From DAINRZ01 sp964634885 (lineage in GTDB: Bacteria; Bacteroidota; Ignavibacteria; Kapaibacteriales; UBA2268), in contig CAZWLN010000019.1 in NCBI GenBank assembly GCA_964634885.1, positions 9,668-73,667 on the forward strand: a stretch of DNA of 64,000 bases, written 5' to 3'. The notes under the pieces are model-generated. The model worked only from the letters and a program-made list of their open reading frames with translations, was not told where the DNA came from and made no database searches. This document shows, piece by piece, positions 45,268 to 54,549 of the stretch. The position numbers and the translations under genes were made by a program. How positions within the stretch are numbered: position 1 is the stretch's first letter; each line of letters begins with the position of its first letter.

Positions 45268-45948
45268 TTATTCAATCCTCGAATCGGGTTCTGTCAACGC
45301 TTTCCCGGAATTGACATCGGACATGGCACGAGGGATGCCGTTCCTTACAATGTATTCCAGGGCAGTAACAGCATTGCCGATCATCGATTGAAGCCCGGGC
45401 GCTTCTTCTTCAGTGAAATTGGAAAGGACATAGTCCACCATGCCGCCGGGCGGGAAGTTTTTACCGATGCCGCAGCGCAGGCGTGCAAATTCCTGTGTTT
45501 CAAGGTGATCCTGGACGGAGCTGACGCCGTTGTGGCCGCCGTCGCTGCCGCCTGTCCGGAGGTGTATCTTTCCGACCGGGAAATTGTACTCGTCGAGGAT
45601 GACGACGATCCTGTCCGGACAAATGCCGTATGTCCTGCAAATGTTGGCGACAGCTTCTCCGGAGTTGTTCATGTAAGTCACGGGCATGGCTGCAAGTACA
45701 GCTTTTCCTTCAATCCTCAGGGGCGCCAGGAGGGCAGACTGCATCAGAGGCACGGGGTCCTTGCGGTACTTACGGCAGAGTTCTGCAATTACCATCCAGC
45801 CGATGTTGTGGCGGGTGTTGGCGTATCTGCTGCCAGGGTTGCCTAATCCTACGAATAAATAATCGGTATTCTTCTTCATCGCTTCGAATTCCTGGTTGAG
45901 CTTTGTGTCAATGCTGAACGGGTTGAACAGCCTCCTTAAAAATCCCAT
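45268..45948 (-). CDS. pth: Peptidyl-tRNA hydrolase
   Basis: Pth recycles peptidyl-tRNA released from ribosomes. The family core begins LFVGLGNPGSRYANTRHNIGWMV with the catalytic His, and continues with VTYMNNSGEAV and LDEYNFPVGKIHLRTGGSDGGHNGVSSV. The 226-residue product has an extra ~24-residue N-terminal stretch (MGFLRRLFNPFSIDTKLNQ) before a second Met at the usual start position; either could be used. ATG 45948 overlaps the trmB stop codon (TGATG) and has AGGA upstream, favouring the long form. It is cotranscribed with trmB. Confidence 0.94.
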   Translation of the reverse strand: MGFLRRLFNPFSIDTKLNQEFEAMKKNTDYLFVGLGNPGSRYANTRHNIGWMVIAELCRKYRKDPVPLMQSALLAPLRIEGKAVLAAMPVTYMNNSGEAVANICRTYGICPDRIVVILDEYNFPVGKIHLRTGGSDGGHNGVSSVQDHLETQEFARLRCGIGKNFPPGGMVDYVLSNFTEEEAPGLQSMIGNAVTALEYIVRNGIPRAMSDVNSGKALTEPDSRIE

Positions 45949-46625
45949 CAATGTTTCCTGCCTGCTATTATCCTGTAAACCGGAAGTCCGACCTCAAAGC
46001 AGAATCTCTCTTTGTTGGTAACCGGCAGGTCCCACTCTTCCCTTTCAACCTGACGCCAGTCGAAACTGCCGTTCTCTTTGAGTAATTTTTGGTGATAGTC
46101 ATGAACTTCCTGAACATCGGTCGCCAGGTACAGCCTTCCGTTGTCCGAAAGTATCCTTTGAACTTCGGACAGGAAATCGGGATTGTAAGCCCTGCGTTTA
46201 AGATGCTTGGTCTTGGGCCAGGGGTCCGGAAAAAGGTAAAAAATGTTGTCAATGGAAGATGAATCAATGAAATGGAGGCCGTTAACAACACTGTACCAGA
46301 GTGCGGCACAGTTGGAGATATTCTCGCCACGGGCTACTTCATTAATCCAACCGACTACCGGCCGGCGTATCTCAATGCCAAGGATATTAGAATCCGGGTG
46401 TTCGTAAGCATAGTTTAGCAGAAAGATGCCCTTGCCGCAGCCAATATCTAAGTTCTTCGGAGCCATGGCGTCATAGAAAAGTGTCTTCCAGTCCATCTTT
46501 TCAAACACAGGCGGGTAATAGCCCGATTTGTCCTTAAGCTCTGCGAGAGGAAAATAGAGGTTCGGAGCTGTGTGGTGCCTCATCCTTTTCGGCAGCGGGT
46601 ATTTATTATTGTCGATTTCCATCAT
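45948..46625 (-). CDS. trmB: tRNA (guanine-N7-)-methyltransferase
   Basis: TrmB makes m7G46 in tRNA using SAM. The 225-residue product has SAM motif I LDIGCGKGIFLLNYAYEHP and motif II-like LGIEIRRPVV. The family hallmark FYLFPDPWPKTKHLKRR is followed by CFEVGLPVYRI near the end. The length is normal. Two consecutive ATGs (46625, 46622) are possible starts. Its stop codon overlaps the pth start, so the two tRNA-related genes are translationally coupled. Confidence 0.95.
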   Translation of the reverse strand: MMEIDNNKYPLPKRMRHHTAPNLYFPLAELKDKSGYYPPVFEKMDWKTLFYDAMAPKNLDIGCGKGIFLLNYAYEHPDSNILGIEIRRPVVGWINEVARGENISNCAALWYSVVNGLHFIDSSSIDNIFYLFPDPWPKTKHLKRRAYNPDFLSEVQRILSDNGRLYLATDVQEVHDYHQKLLKENGSFDWRQVEREEWDLPVTNKERFCFEVGLPVYRIIAGRKH

Positions 46626-46712
46626 TATAATCCGTAATACTTCCCGATGTATTCTTTGTTTTGTCTGTTTAATATTTGTGAATTGCTGTTCGTCATTGCC
46701 GTGGCTTCGTGT

Positions 46713-47288
46713 TTAAAACAGGCTGTCGTACAGGTGCATATGTTCGAAAACGATGTTCAGTCCGATGAGTATCAGGATTATGCCGCCGAAAGCCGTTACC
46801 TTGCTGCCGAAATGCAGGGAGATGGTCTCTCCGAGTTTAATACCGACAAGGGACATCGAAGCGGCGACAATGCCGATAATGATGCTGGGAATGAAGATCG
46901 CCCCGTTGAGGAGGCCGATGCCGAAGCCGACAGCAAGCGCGTCGATGCTGGTGGCAATGGACAGGCTTACAAGGGTAATCCCTTTTGAAATATCCCTGTT
47001 GACAAGGTCTGAGCTTTTGCTTACTGCATCGAATATCATCTTTGCGCCGATTGCTATCAGTATGGCACAAGCTACCCAGTGGTCCCAGTTCTCAATCAGC
47101 GAGACAATGCGGCTGCCGGCAAACCATCCGAGAATCGGCATAAAAAACTGGAAAAGGCCGAAGTGGAAAGAAAGCCTGAACTTCTGCCTGTTTGTAGCCC
47201 TGCCGAAATAGGCGCCTGCTGAAAACGACACTGCGAAGGCGTCGATTGCAAGAGCGAAAGCTATTAATATTATTTCTAAATATCCCAT
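46713..47288 (-). CDS. mntP: Putative manganese efflux pump MntP
   Basis: This 191-residue membrane protein has six hydrophobic segments arranged as two related triplets. The acidic residues of each half are in ALAIDAFAVSFSAGAYF (~12-28) and SIATSIDALAVGFGIGLL (~110-127). The MntP (YebN) family exports Mn2+ in E. coli. The duplicated D-[AS]-x-x-V-[SG]-x-x-x-G signature and length fit well. I looked for a yybP-ykoY Mn riboswitch upstream and saw none. It is in the same orientation as trmB-pth and 87 bp upstream of trmB. Confidence 0.92.
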   Translation of the reverse strand: MGYLEIILIAFALAIDAFAVSFSAGAYFGRATNRQKFRLSFHFGLFQFFMPILGWFAGSRIVSLIENWDHWVACAILIAIGAKMIFDAVSKSSDLVNRDISKGITLVSLSIATSIDALAVGFGIGLLNGAIFIPSIIIGIVAASMSLVGIKLGETISLHFGSKVTAFGGIILILIGLNIVFEHMHLYDSLF

Positions 47289-47375
47289 TCAACTTATTCA
47301 TTTTCTACAAAAAAAGCGAGTACAAAATTAAAATATTTTGAGGAATATCGGTCTAAATGTCATAAAAATAATGTT

Positions 47376-47395
47376 AAGGCACAAGTCTGTGCCTT
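47376..47395 (-). terminator. Hairpin after small lipoprotein gene
   Basis: AAGGCACA and TGTGCCTT form a perfect 8-bp stem with a four-base loop, followed on the - strand by AACATTATTTTT. It lies 31 bp beyond the stop codon of the small lipoprotein gene and is probably its terminator. Confidence 0.55.
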
Positions 47396-47426
47396 GTGAA
47401 GGTGTCTCCCGAAACCGTCAACAGCT

Positions 47427-47672
47427 TTACTCGGGCGGCTTGTCTAAGTAAATCACCGTAGTGTCGGAAAAACGGGGTTTCAGCTTCTCTACCTGCGCGG
47501 ATTCCTTGCTCGTAGTGATTTTTCCCGACGCCTTCTTTTCCTGGGCTGCTTTCTCAGTCTTTGCCGGCGCTTTGGCGCCCGTGGACTTCCTTACCCTTAC
47601 AGGAGAACAGGCTACTGCTGCAATCGTCAGGATAATCAAGAGCATTTTCAGATATTTAACATATATTATCAT
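47427..47672 (-). CDS. Small lipoprotein
   Basis: This 81-residue protein has a lipoprotein signal (MLLIILTIAAVACSPV; lipobox Cys ~22), then a lysine- and alanine-rich low-complexity stretch (TGAKAPAKTEKAAQEKKASGK) and a short tail ending FSDTTVIYLDKPPE. No family is recognised. It may reach the periplasm as a tethered linker. The start could be ATG 47672 or the internal ATG at codon 10. It is divergent from aroA. Confidence 0.65.
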   Translation of the reverse strand: MIIYVKYLKMLLIILTIAAVACSPVRVRKSTGAKAPAKTEKAAQEKKASGKITTSKESAQVEKLKPRFSDTTVIYLDKPPE

Positions 47673-47747
47673 TTTATATTTGATAATTTTGTTAATAATA
47701 TTTTAATTGCAACTTAATATTTTATCAGATTAATCCAAAGTAAAACA

Positions 47748-49010
47748 TTGGATATAAAAATAACGCCATCGGAAATATTGGGAACTGTGCAGGCGCCGCC
47801 GTCGAAGAGCATGACGATCAGGATGTATGCGGCCGGCCTGCTTGCCCGCGGTACAACCACCGTGGTTAACTGTTCCCGTTGCAGCGATGCATACAATGCC
47901 CTGAAAATTGTAGAAGCCTTTGGTGCAGACACCATCGACGAGGGGGACATTGTGACCGTTAACAGCAGCGGCCTGCTGAGCCCTGCTGAGATCGACTGCG
48001 GCGAATCCGCCCTGAACGCACGCCTGTTCGGAATAATCGGCCTTCTGGGCAGAAAAAGATTCGTGCTTAACGGAAGCGGTACCCTTCTTAACAGGAAACT
48101 CGGCGACCTCCAGCTGCTCTACCTGCAAATCGGTGCAATGTGCAGTTCCACCGCGGGGCGTCTTCCTTTCACAGTAGAAGGGACACTCGAAGGGGGTGAT
48201 TATATGTTCGACGGCTCCTCCGGTTCCCAGGCACTGTCGGGGCTGCTTTTCACGCTGCCGTTGGCAGGCTCGGATTCCTACATCCGCCTTCAGAATATTA
48301 CAAGCAAGCCATATATCGACATGACACTCGACGTCCTGAAGAAATTCGGCATTGCCATTGAAAATAATAATTACAGGTACATATATATCAAAGCTTCCCA
48401 GGAATACAGGAACAGCACCGTCGTTGCCGAGGGAGACTGGAGCGGGGCTGCTGCCGTCCTGGCAGCGGGAGCTGTCGGCGGCAGGGCTGAACTGACCGGG
48501 TTAAACCTCAATTCACTCCAGGGAGATAAGAATGTACTGGACGCTCTTGCAATGGCCGGCGCACGGATTGCCACAGATAATGACAGGGTAATCTCGGAAA
48601 AGGGCAGTTTAACGGCTTTCGAATTTGATTTCACTGACACTCCCGATCTGTTTCCACCCCTGATTGTACTGGCTTGCTGCTGCAAAGGCGACAGCGTCTT
48701 CTCAGGAACGGACAGGCTAAGGTTCAAAGAAAGCAACCGTGTTGCCGCACTGGTGGAAGAGCTTACGAAGATGGGCGCTTCATTTGTGAAAGAACCCGGA
48801 AGGCTTATTGTCCGCGGGGGAACTGCTTTGGGCGCTGCGGACGTCTCCTCACACAACGACCACAGGCTGGCAATGGCGCTGATGGTCGCAGCTTCCATGG
48901 CAAAAGGCACGACGGTGGTCAGGGGTGTGGAGTGTCTTGATAAATCCTGGCCCGGATTTATCGACGATTTCGGCTCGCTTATTAATTACAATTACAAGAT
49001 AGAACTATGA
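47748..49010 (+). CDS. aroA: 3-phosphoshikimate 1-carboxyvinyltransferase (EPSP synthase)
   Basis: AroA joins phosphoenolpyruvate to shikimate 3-phosphate in aromatic amino acid synthesis. The 420-residue product has the N-terminal QAPPSKSMTIR (catalytic Lys), NGSGTLLNRK, GDWSGAAA, the catalytic-region RLRFKESNRV, and HNDHRLAMAL near the end. The opening MDIKITPSEILGTV resembles clostridial-type enzymes. It starts at TTG with no ribosome-binding site; no ATG is available. It overlaps aroC by 4 bp, so the last two steps to chorismate are made together. Confidence 0.95.
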   Translation: MDIKITPSEILGTVQAPPSKSMTIRMYAAGLLARGTTTVVNCSRCSDAYNALKIVEAFGADTIDEGDIVTVNSSGLLSPAEIDCGESALNARLFGIIGLLGRKRFVLNGSGTLLNRKLGDLQLLYLQIGAMCSSTAGRLPFTVEGTLEGGDYMFDGSSGSQALSGLLFTLPLAGSDSYIRLQNITSKPYIDMTLDVLKKFGIAIENNNYRYIYIKASQEYRNSTVVAEGDWSGAAAVLAAGAVGGRAELTGLNLNSLQGDKNVLDALAMAGARIATDNDRVISEKGSLTAFEFDFTDTPDLFPPLIVLACCCKGDSVFSGTDRLRFKESNRVAALVEELTKMGASFVKEPGRLIVRGGTALGAADVSSHNDHRLAMALMVAASMAKGTTVVRGVECLDKSWPGFIDDFGSLINYNYKIEL

Positions 49011-49996
49011 ACACATTTGGCAGAATGATACAAGTAAGCGTTTTCGGCGAATCGCACGGTGAAGCTGTCGGCGCTGTCATCTCGGGAATACCGGCAGGCA
49101 TCGCACTCGATGTTGAAGATTTCAGAAGAGACCTCGACAGAAGGAAAGGCGGCGCCAAAGGTACGACTGCAAGGGCCGAGGCTGATATCCCCCATATTAA
49201 GAGCGGAGTTTTTAACGGTAAGACTACCGGGTCTCCCCTGTTGATCATCTTCGACAATACGGACGCCGACTCAGGAGAATATGCCTCTCCGTCCCATCCA
49301 AGGCCAGGCCATGCAGATTTTACGTCCCATGTAAAATACGGTGGCTTTGCCGATTACCGAGGCGGCGGCCATTTCTCCGGCAGGTTAACGGTGGGCCTCG
49401 TTGCTGCCGGCGTAATTGCTAAAAAGATCATCAGCCCTGTAACCGTCAGTTCAGAATTGCTCGAAGTCGGCGGAAGCACAGATTTCGACGCGGCCATCGA
49501 CAAAGCGGCAGCCATGAAAGATTCGGTTGGAGGCCTTGTAAGCTGCCGGGCTGAAAATGTTCCGTCAGGACTCGGAGAGCCATTCTTCGATTCGGTAGAG
49601 TCGCTGATTAGCCACATTGTCTTTGCCATACCCGGCATCAAGGGCATCGAATTCGGCGCCGGTTTCCGCTCAGCGGCGATGATGGGTTCCGAAAATAATG
49701 ATCTGATTATCGACAAGGCCGGTCAAACGGCAACGAATAATTCAGGAGGGGTAAGCGGCGGCGTCAGCAACGGCAACGACCTGGTTTTCAGGGTAGCAGT
49801 CAAACCCACACCGAGCATCGGCATTAACCAGGAAACCACAGACATGAGTACCGGCGGGAAAGTGAAGCTTACGCTTGCCGGCAGGTATGATACATGCATT
49901 GCACTACGTGTTCCGCCAATACTCGAAGCGGTTACGGCCATTGTCCTGGCAGACCTGATGATGATGGAGCAGAAAGTCCCGAGAGTGTTCCGTTGA
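49007..49996 (+). CDS. aroC: Chorismate synthase
   Basis: AroC makes chorismate from EPSP using reduced FMN. The 329-residue product has the N-terminal GRMIQVSVFGESHGEAVGAVI (catalytic His), DYRGGGHFSGRLTVGLVAAGV and the C-terminal PSIGINQETTDMSTG. It is shorter than the 350-390 residues of most chorismate synthases, and GGGHFSGR replaces the common GGGRSSARE, a form I associate with Clostridia-type enzymes. Both catalytic histidines appear present. The ATGA overlap with aroA shows coupling. Confidence 0.94.
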   Translation: MNTFGRMIQVSVFGESHGEAVGAVISGIPAGIALDVEDFRRDLDRRKGGAKGTTARAEADIPHIKSGVFNGKTTGSPLLIIFDNTDADSGEYASPSHPRPGHADFTSHVKYGGFADYRGGGHFSGRLTVGLVAAGVIAKKIISPVTVSSELLEVGGSTDFDAAIDKAAAMKDSVGGLVSCRAENVPSGLGEPFFDSVESLISHIVFAIPGIKGIEFGAGFRSAAMMGSENNDLIIDKAGQTATNNSGGVSGGVSNGNDLVFRVAVKPTPSIGINQETTDMSTGGKVKLTLAGRYDTCIALRVPPILEAVTAIVLADLMMMEQKVPRVFR

Positions 49997-50851
49997 AGTC
50001 TTCCTCGCAATCAACTACTCTTCATCACTTATAGTAAGAATTCACTGAAGGGGAAAAAACAAGTGTTCTTCACTACTTGTAGTTGGTAGGTAGTAATTGA
50101 AAGGTAAATACTCAAATATTCGAGCAACCCCATCCCAGCCTTCCCCAAGGGGAAGGAGAAAGAAAACCGGCAATTCTGTTTTTCTATTCTCTCTTTTCTT
50201 TACGAACATGATTAACTTGACCACCCCCATCCCAGCCCTCCCCAAGGGGAATTATTCCCCAAAGGGAATCATTCCCTAAGGAGAATTATTCCCCAAGGAG
50301 AGAAGGGGTGTTTCTTCAAGTCCTCCCCTTGGGGAGGATTTAGGTGGGGTTGAAGAACAACGAGCGTTGAAATTCTTAATCCGATACGCCCGAAAGCCGC
50401 ATCAACAGAGACGCAAGGCCTTGCGTCTCTACAAATAATCTCAATAATACGGTCATTTTACCACCATCAATACTATTATGACAATTTTACTCACACTGAA
50501 TAGCTAAGAGTCAAAATAAATACCTTTTCTTTTTAAATAGAAAAGGCAACTCAACCGACAGGTTCCGGAAATATATATATCCGTGGGAATATGGACTGAG
50601 TGGGGATTGTACACCTATGTCCCAATAATAACATAGAATTATGGTATTCTTTTATATGTTATCTTTGTTTTGTTTTGCTGTTATTATATGCTTTAATAGA
50701 ATTATGGTTCAATAATTGCTATTCCAATTTTAAATAAAAAAATTTATATTTTTTAATTTAAATATGTTAATTTGAATTTTATAAAAGGATTAAAGAAATA
50801 TTACTTTTGAGGAAATTGTTTCTTGAAATAATATGATTATTTGAGACTGTA
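49997..50851. repeat. 855-bp spacer rich in palindromic repeats
   Basis: No gene is supported. From 50124 to 50356 there are several copies of a CCCCATCCCAGCC + TTCCCC/AGGGGAA palindrome (50124-50160, 50223-50312, and a TCCCCTTGGGGA unit at 50322-50334). Part of it (GGGGAATTATTCCCC-like) is repeated in tandem. A perfect 24-bp palindrome follows at 50407-50430. The last 300 bp are AT-rich and probably hold the promoter of the downstream kinase. Confidence 0.65.
50407..50430. repeat. Perfect 24-bp palindrome
   Basis: AGAGACGCAAGG (50407-50418) is followed directly by its exact reverse complement. There is no loop spacer, so cruciform or hairpin formation needs a few bases of the stem as the loop. 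It is probably another small dispersed repeat. Confidence 0.6.
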
Positions 50852-52474
50852 ATGACAGCAGATAAAGGGATGATATATAGTTTGAAATGTTATGTAATGA
50901 CACTGTTACTGATAGCAACAGCAGTTACATCCCCCATTTCTGTCTCAGCTCAGTCACAGGGTAACAGGAAAGTAATAATTACCGAATTGTCGTTGAACGG
51001 CAAAACAATCGGTCCTGACCTGTACAATGCCATAGTTATCGCTCCCGAAGACTCCCTTGTCTTGAACTACAATTGCCAGGTAGGCCAGAAAGAAGAAACT
51101 CCATTCATCTTCCAGGTAAGCCTTGCTAACTCCAGCGGCGACATCAACACAAAGACTTACAACAAGACATCGCATTTCTACAAAGGCCTGAAAGAAAGCA
51201 ATTATACCGTCACAATCTGCGCATTCAGCCGCGAATGGAGAGCCGATTCGGCAGTGCTTCATTTCACTGTTAACAGCAGCCTTGCTCCCGAATTCAAGGC
51301 AAGGATGAAACCTGTCGATCAAACTGCTTCCAAACCGGATACGACTGACAATAAACAGCAAAAAGAAAATGACAAACAAGCTGACAATGAAGAGAAAAAC
51401 GGCTCGGGATTCGAAGTGTCGTCTATTGTAATAGGTGTCCTGATTGGGATAGCTTCCATTTCATGCATAATATTAATTATTGCTTTAAGCAATAGAAATA
51501 AATCGAAAAAAACAACTTCTCATAATAAAGGAATATACCATATGGGTAATGGCCAGTCCAAACCTTTAAGCAGAGACGAGATCGATAAAATCATTGTAGA
51601 GAACAGCAATCTCCGGGCAGAGATAGCTGCTTTACGGGGCCAGATCGACGCCATGCAGACAAGGGCGGAAGATTTGAAGAGGCAGAATAATACACTGAAG
51701 GAACAGGTTGACAGGTTGTCGGAGAGCCAGAAGGAACTCCTGGACCTGCAGCAGCAGAAAGATGACCTCTTTGCCGTAATCATTCACGACATTAAGAATC
51801 CTGCTGCCCTCATCAAGAGCCTTGTTGACCTGCTGCGTTCCTATGACCTTACGGCCACAGAGCAGCAGGAAGTCATCGACGACATCATGGAATCTACAAA
51901 GAAGATTGTAGCTCTCTCACAGGAGGTTACCCGGATTCTCTCTCTCGAAGGCACTACCTTGCAGCTTAGCCTCCATCCTACCGACATTAACGAAATTGTG
52001 TCTGTCGTTCACAGGAGAAACAAAGTTGCCGCGTCGGACAAGAGTATCGACATGCAGCTCGAACTGCAACCCGATATACCCGACTCCCTGATGGATGCTA
52101 ACAAAATCGATGAAGTGCTTGACAACCTGACCTCCAATGCCATCAAGTTCTCGCACAAGGGGGGCCAGGTGAAGATTAAAACAAAATTCGACGGCAAGGT
52201 CATCTATATCGACATCAGCGACAACGGCCTGGGCCTGTCTAAGGAAGACATTCAAAGAGCCTTCCAGAAGGGTTCCAAGCTGAGCGCTAAACCTACGGGC
52301 AGCGAATCGTCCTCAGGTTTCGGCTTGTGGATTGTTAAAAAACTGATTGAAGCACACGGCGGCAATGTCGAAGTAAAAAGTACCCTGGGTGTCGGTTCCA
52401 CATTCTCCGTAGAACTTCCCTATATTGACATCGAACGCAAGGAAATCAAGAAACTACAGAAAGAAAGCTATTGA
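50852..52474 (+). CDS. Membrane sensor histidine kinase
   Basis: The 540-residue kinase has a signal peptide (MTLLLIATAVTSPISVSAQ, Gln next), and a periplasmic domain of ~125 residues with beta-rich sequence similar to Y_Y_Y/triple-Tyr sensors (KEETPFIFQVSLANSSG, FYKGLKESNYTVTI). An acidic linker and one transmembrane helix (~193-215, SIVIGVLIGIASISCIILIIAL) follow. Then come a coiled coil (~245-305), HisKA with the phospho-His in FAVIIHDIKNPAAL (~310) and HATPase motifs (DNLTSNAIKFS, DNGLGLS, SGFGLWIVKKLIEAHGG). No response regulator is adjacent. Its 3' end overlaps the convergent lipoprotein gene by 7 bp. Confidence 0.9.
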   Translation: MTADKGMIYSLKCYVMTLLLIATAVTSPISVSAQSQGNRKVIITELSLNGKTIGPDLYNAIVIAPEDSLVLNYNCQVGQKEETPFIFQVSLANSSGDINTKTYNKTSHFYKGLKESNYTVTICAFSREWRADSAVLHFTVNSSLAPEFKARMKPVDQTASKPDTTDNKQQKENDKQADNEEKNGSGFEVSSIVIGVLIGIASISCIILIIALSNRNKSKKTTSHNKGIYHMGNGQSKPLSRDEIDKIIVENSNLRAEIAALRGQIDAMQTRAEDLKRQNNTLKEQVDRLSESQKELLDLQQQKDDLFAVIIHDIKNPAALIKSLVDLLRSYDLTATEQQEVIDDIMESTKKIVALSQEVTRILSLEGTTLQLSLHPTDINEIVSVVHRRNKVAASDKSIDMQLELQPDIPDSLMDANKIDEVLDNLTSNAIKFSHKGGQVKIKTKFDGKVIYIDISDNGLGLSKEDIQRAFQKGSKLSAKPTGSESSSGFGLWIVKKLIEAHGGNVEVKSTLGVGSTFSVELPYIDIERKEIKKLQKESY

Positions 52475-52953
52475 TATTGTTTTTTACAGCCTGCGTTTTC
52501 AATCTCATCGAGCTTGTTCAGAAGCTGTGCAATTTCAGGATAATCGCGAATCCGGTCGATTACCCTGTTCGCGCTTCGAAAATCCCTGAAACCACATTCG
52601 CGGGCAATGTCGTTAAGATTGTCCAGTAACATTCTTTCCGCGGTTTCATAGTCCTTCATATTAAGGATCCTGTCGGCTTTCTCGGAATAATTGAGGGCAA
52701 TGGCATCATTAATCAGCTTAATGAGCGCCTTCTTCATTCTGACGGTTACCTCAATTTTCTCTGTTACATTGTTGGAGTCGGTGAAGTAGAGTACTTCGAG
52801 AACCGTGTTGTCGCTGCTGTCGGTATTGACCTGCCTGCCGCCGAGCTGTCTTGTGCTTTTCACAATCTGCAGCGGTTCTCTCTTGTTTTCAATGCAACCG
52901 GCGACCAGCACCATAACGAGCGCAAAAACGGCTATATGTCGGTACCTGATCAT
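52468..52953 (-). CDS. Small lipoprotein
   Basis: This 161-residue protein has a lipobox signal (VFALVMVLVAGCIEN, Cys ~20) followed by a soluble domain of mainly helices (KALIKLINDAIALNYSEKADRIL, YETAERMLLDNLNDIAREC). No family is recognised; the helices resemble a short TPR-like or coiled structure, but that is only an impression. It converges with the histidine kinase gene and precedes era in the opposite direction of reading (it lies downstream of era on the same strand, 51 bp away), so it could be the last gene of a DUF3098-era operon. Confidence 0.7.
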   Translation of the reverse strand: MIRYRHIAVFALVMVLVAGCIENKREPLQIVKSTRQLGGRQVNTDSSDNTVLEVLYFTDSNNVTEKIEVTVRMKKALIKLINDAIALNYSEKADRILNMKDYETAERMLLDNLNDIARECGFRDFRSANRVIDRIRDYPEIAQLLNKLDEIENAGCKKQYQ

Positions 52954-53004
52954 TATAATTGGCTGAGATTATTTAGGATGATTTCATTCATTGCCATGCT
53001 TTTT

Positions 53005-53907
53005 TCAATAACCAAGCTGCCTTAATATCGACGGATTGTTTCTCCAGTTGTTCCTTACCTTCACGAATAGTTCGAGGTAAACTTCTTCGTCGAGGTAGCT
53101 TTCAATCTCTAAGCGGGCTTTCTCGCCAATCTTCTTAAGCATGGAAGCGTGGGAGCCGATGATTATCTTCTTCTGGCTTTCCTTTTCTACGAGTATATCG
53201 GCGGAGATATACCATTTGCCTGTTTCACGTTCCCTGAAGTCAGTGATGAGGACTTCGGTCGAGTAAGGTATCTCTTCCCTGAATATGTAAAAGACAGCCT
53301 CCCTGATCATTTCGGAGACGAAGAATCTCTGGGGCATGGTGCTCAGGTCTTCCTCGTCATAGAGGAAATTGCCTTCAGGTATATATTTTTTCATTGTGTC
53401 GATGAAGACATCTACATTTGTACCTTTAACGGCACAAGTAGCAATGTATTCATCGAAAGTGCCGGTTTTGTTGAATTCGGCGATTATCGGCAGAACATAC
53501 TTGACATCCTTGAGCAGGTCAATCTTGTTTATTACAAGTATTTTCGGTTTCCGAACCTGGTTCAGGATGGTAAGAAATTCGTCGGAGAAGCAAGCAGAAG
53601 GACTTTTGTATTTTGCGGCGTCGATGATGGCACAGATGGCGTCGGCGTCTTTGACGGCTTCCCTGATGTAATCGAGCATGGACTCGTGCATCTCGTACTT
53701 TGGCTTGAGAATCCCGGGAGTATCGACAAAAGCAATTTGTGTGTCGCCGGTCGTGTAAATGCCGAGAATGCGCTTGCGCGTGGTCTGGGGTTTTGGAGTC
53801 ACGATGGACAACCTGACACCGAGGATAGAATTCAATAGAGTTGATTTACCGGAATTGGGTTTACCGATAATAGCCACAACTCCGGATCTGGTTTTAACGT
53901 TGTCCAT
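53005..53907 (-). CDS. era: GTPase Era
   Basis: Era is an essential GTPase that binds 16S rRNA and helps mature the 30S subunit. The 300-residue product has G1 AIIGKPNSGKSTLLNSILG, switch II FVDTPGI, NKIDLL and the C-terminal KH domain with the signature KESQKKIIIGSHASMLKKIG (~245-265). The length is normal. The start is ATG 53907. It lies 8 bp after the DUF3098 gene and should be cotranscribed with it. Confidence 0.96.
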   Translation of the reverse strand: MDNVKTRSGVVAIIGKPNSGKSTLLNSILGVRLSIVTPKPQTTRKRILGIYTTGDTQIAFVDTPGILKPKYEMHESMLDYIREAVKDADAICAIIDAAKYKSPSACFSDEFLTILNQVRKPKILVINKIDLLKDVKYVLPIIAEFNKTGTFDEYIATCAVKGTNVDVFIDTMKKYIPEGNFLYDEEDLSTMPQRFFVSEMIREAVFYIFREEIPYSTEVLITDFRERETGKWYISADILVEKESQKKIIIGSHASMLKKIGEKARLEIESYLDEEVYLELFVKVRNNWRNNPSILRQLGY

Positions 53908-53915
53908 AGTTTGAA

Positions 53916-54266
53916 TTACGCTTCAGGCTCTTCTTTTTTGCCGAAGAACCTGTAAAGTGCATAAGGTATTATGACGCAGTAACCCAGAATGAGCAGCAGT
54001 GGAGCAACGGTGATTGCCAGCGGATTGTTCCATTTGCCGTCGAGTACGGCCGGTTCTTCGGTAATGCCGGTTGACATCAGCAGGTAACCGACGATGATGA
54101 CCAGAACTCCGACGCCGGCAATGATGAAATTCTGCCTGTTGTAGGGAAATTCCCAGCGCTGTTCTTTCTTCTTTGTTTTATAAGCCTGCCTTTTTGCAGC
54201 CTCAGACACTGCAGTCCTTTGTGTTACAACCACTTTAGGCTTGTTCTGCACAGCTTTTTCACTCAT
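53916..54266 (-). CDS. DUF3098 two-helix membrane protein
   Basis: The 116-residue protein has a charged N-terminus and then FPYNRQNFIIAGVGVLVIIVGYLLMSTG (first transmembrane helix) and a second at ITVAPLLLILGYCVIIPYALY, the pattern of DUF3098 proteins found across Bacteroidetes and relatives. Function is unknown. I chose ATG 54266; an in-frame TTG six codons upstream is less plausible. It is just upstream of era. Confidence 0.75.
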   Translation of the reverse strand: MSEKAVQNKPKVVVTQRTAVSEAAKRQAYKTKKKEQRWEFPYNRQNFIIAGVGVLVIIVGYLLMSTGITEEPAVLDGKWNNPLAITVAPLLLILGYCVIIPYALYRFFGKKEEPEA

Positions 54267-54549
54267 ATTCGTTTTCTTTTCCAAACTAAAAAAACATTTA
54301 CATTTAAGTATTTTAACACGATTTCAAAGATAAAAAATTTTCCCTAATGATATATAATAAATAAAAATAAATTTTTATCGGTTAAATCTACTTTTTTATT
54401 AAATATTTTCCCGACATAGACGATTATGTAGTTGAATAGATGAAATGGATATTTTAAGTTTTTTATGTATTATAAAAACGTAATTATTTTTATGATACGT
54501 TATTGAAAATATCAGAAATATTGTGAATTAATTAAAAAAATTAATTAAA

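Noticed and set aside
47289..47426. Mn2+ riboswitch before mntP
   Set aside because: The leader is short and AT-rich, without the conserved yybP-ykoY loops; only a small hairpin belonging to the neighbouring gene is present.
53221..53236. Half parS match TGTTTCACGT inside era
   Set aside because: Only one half-site matches and it is in coding sequence; chance is likely.
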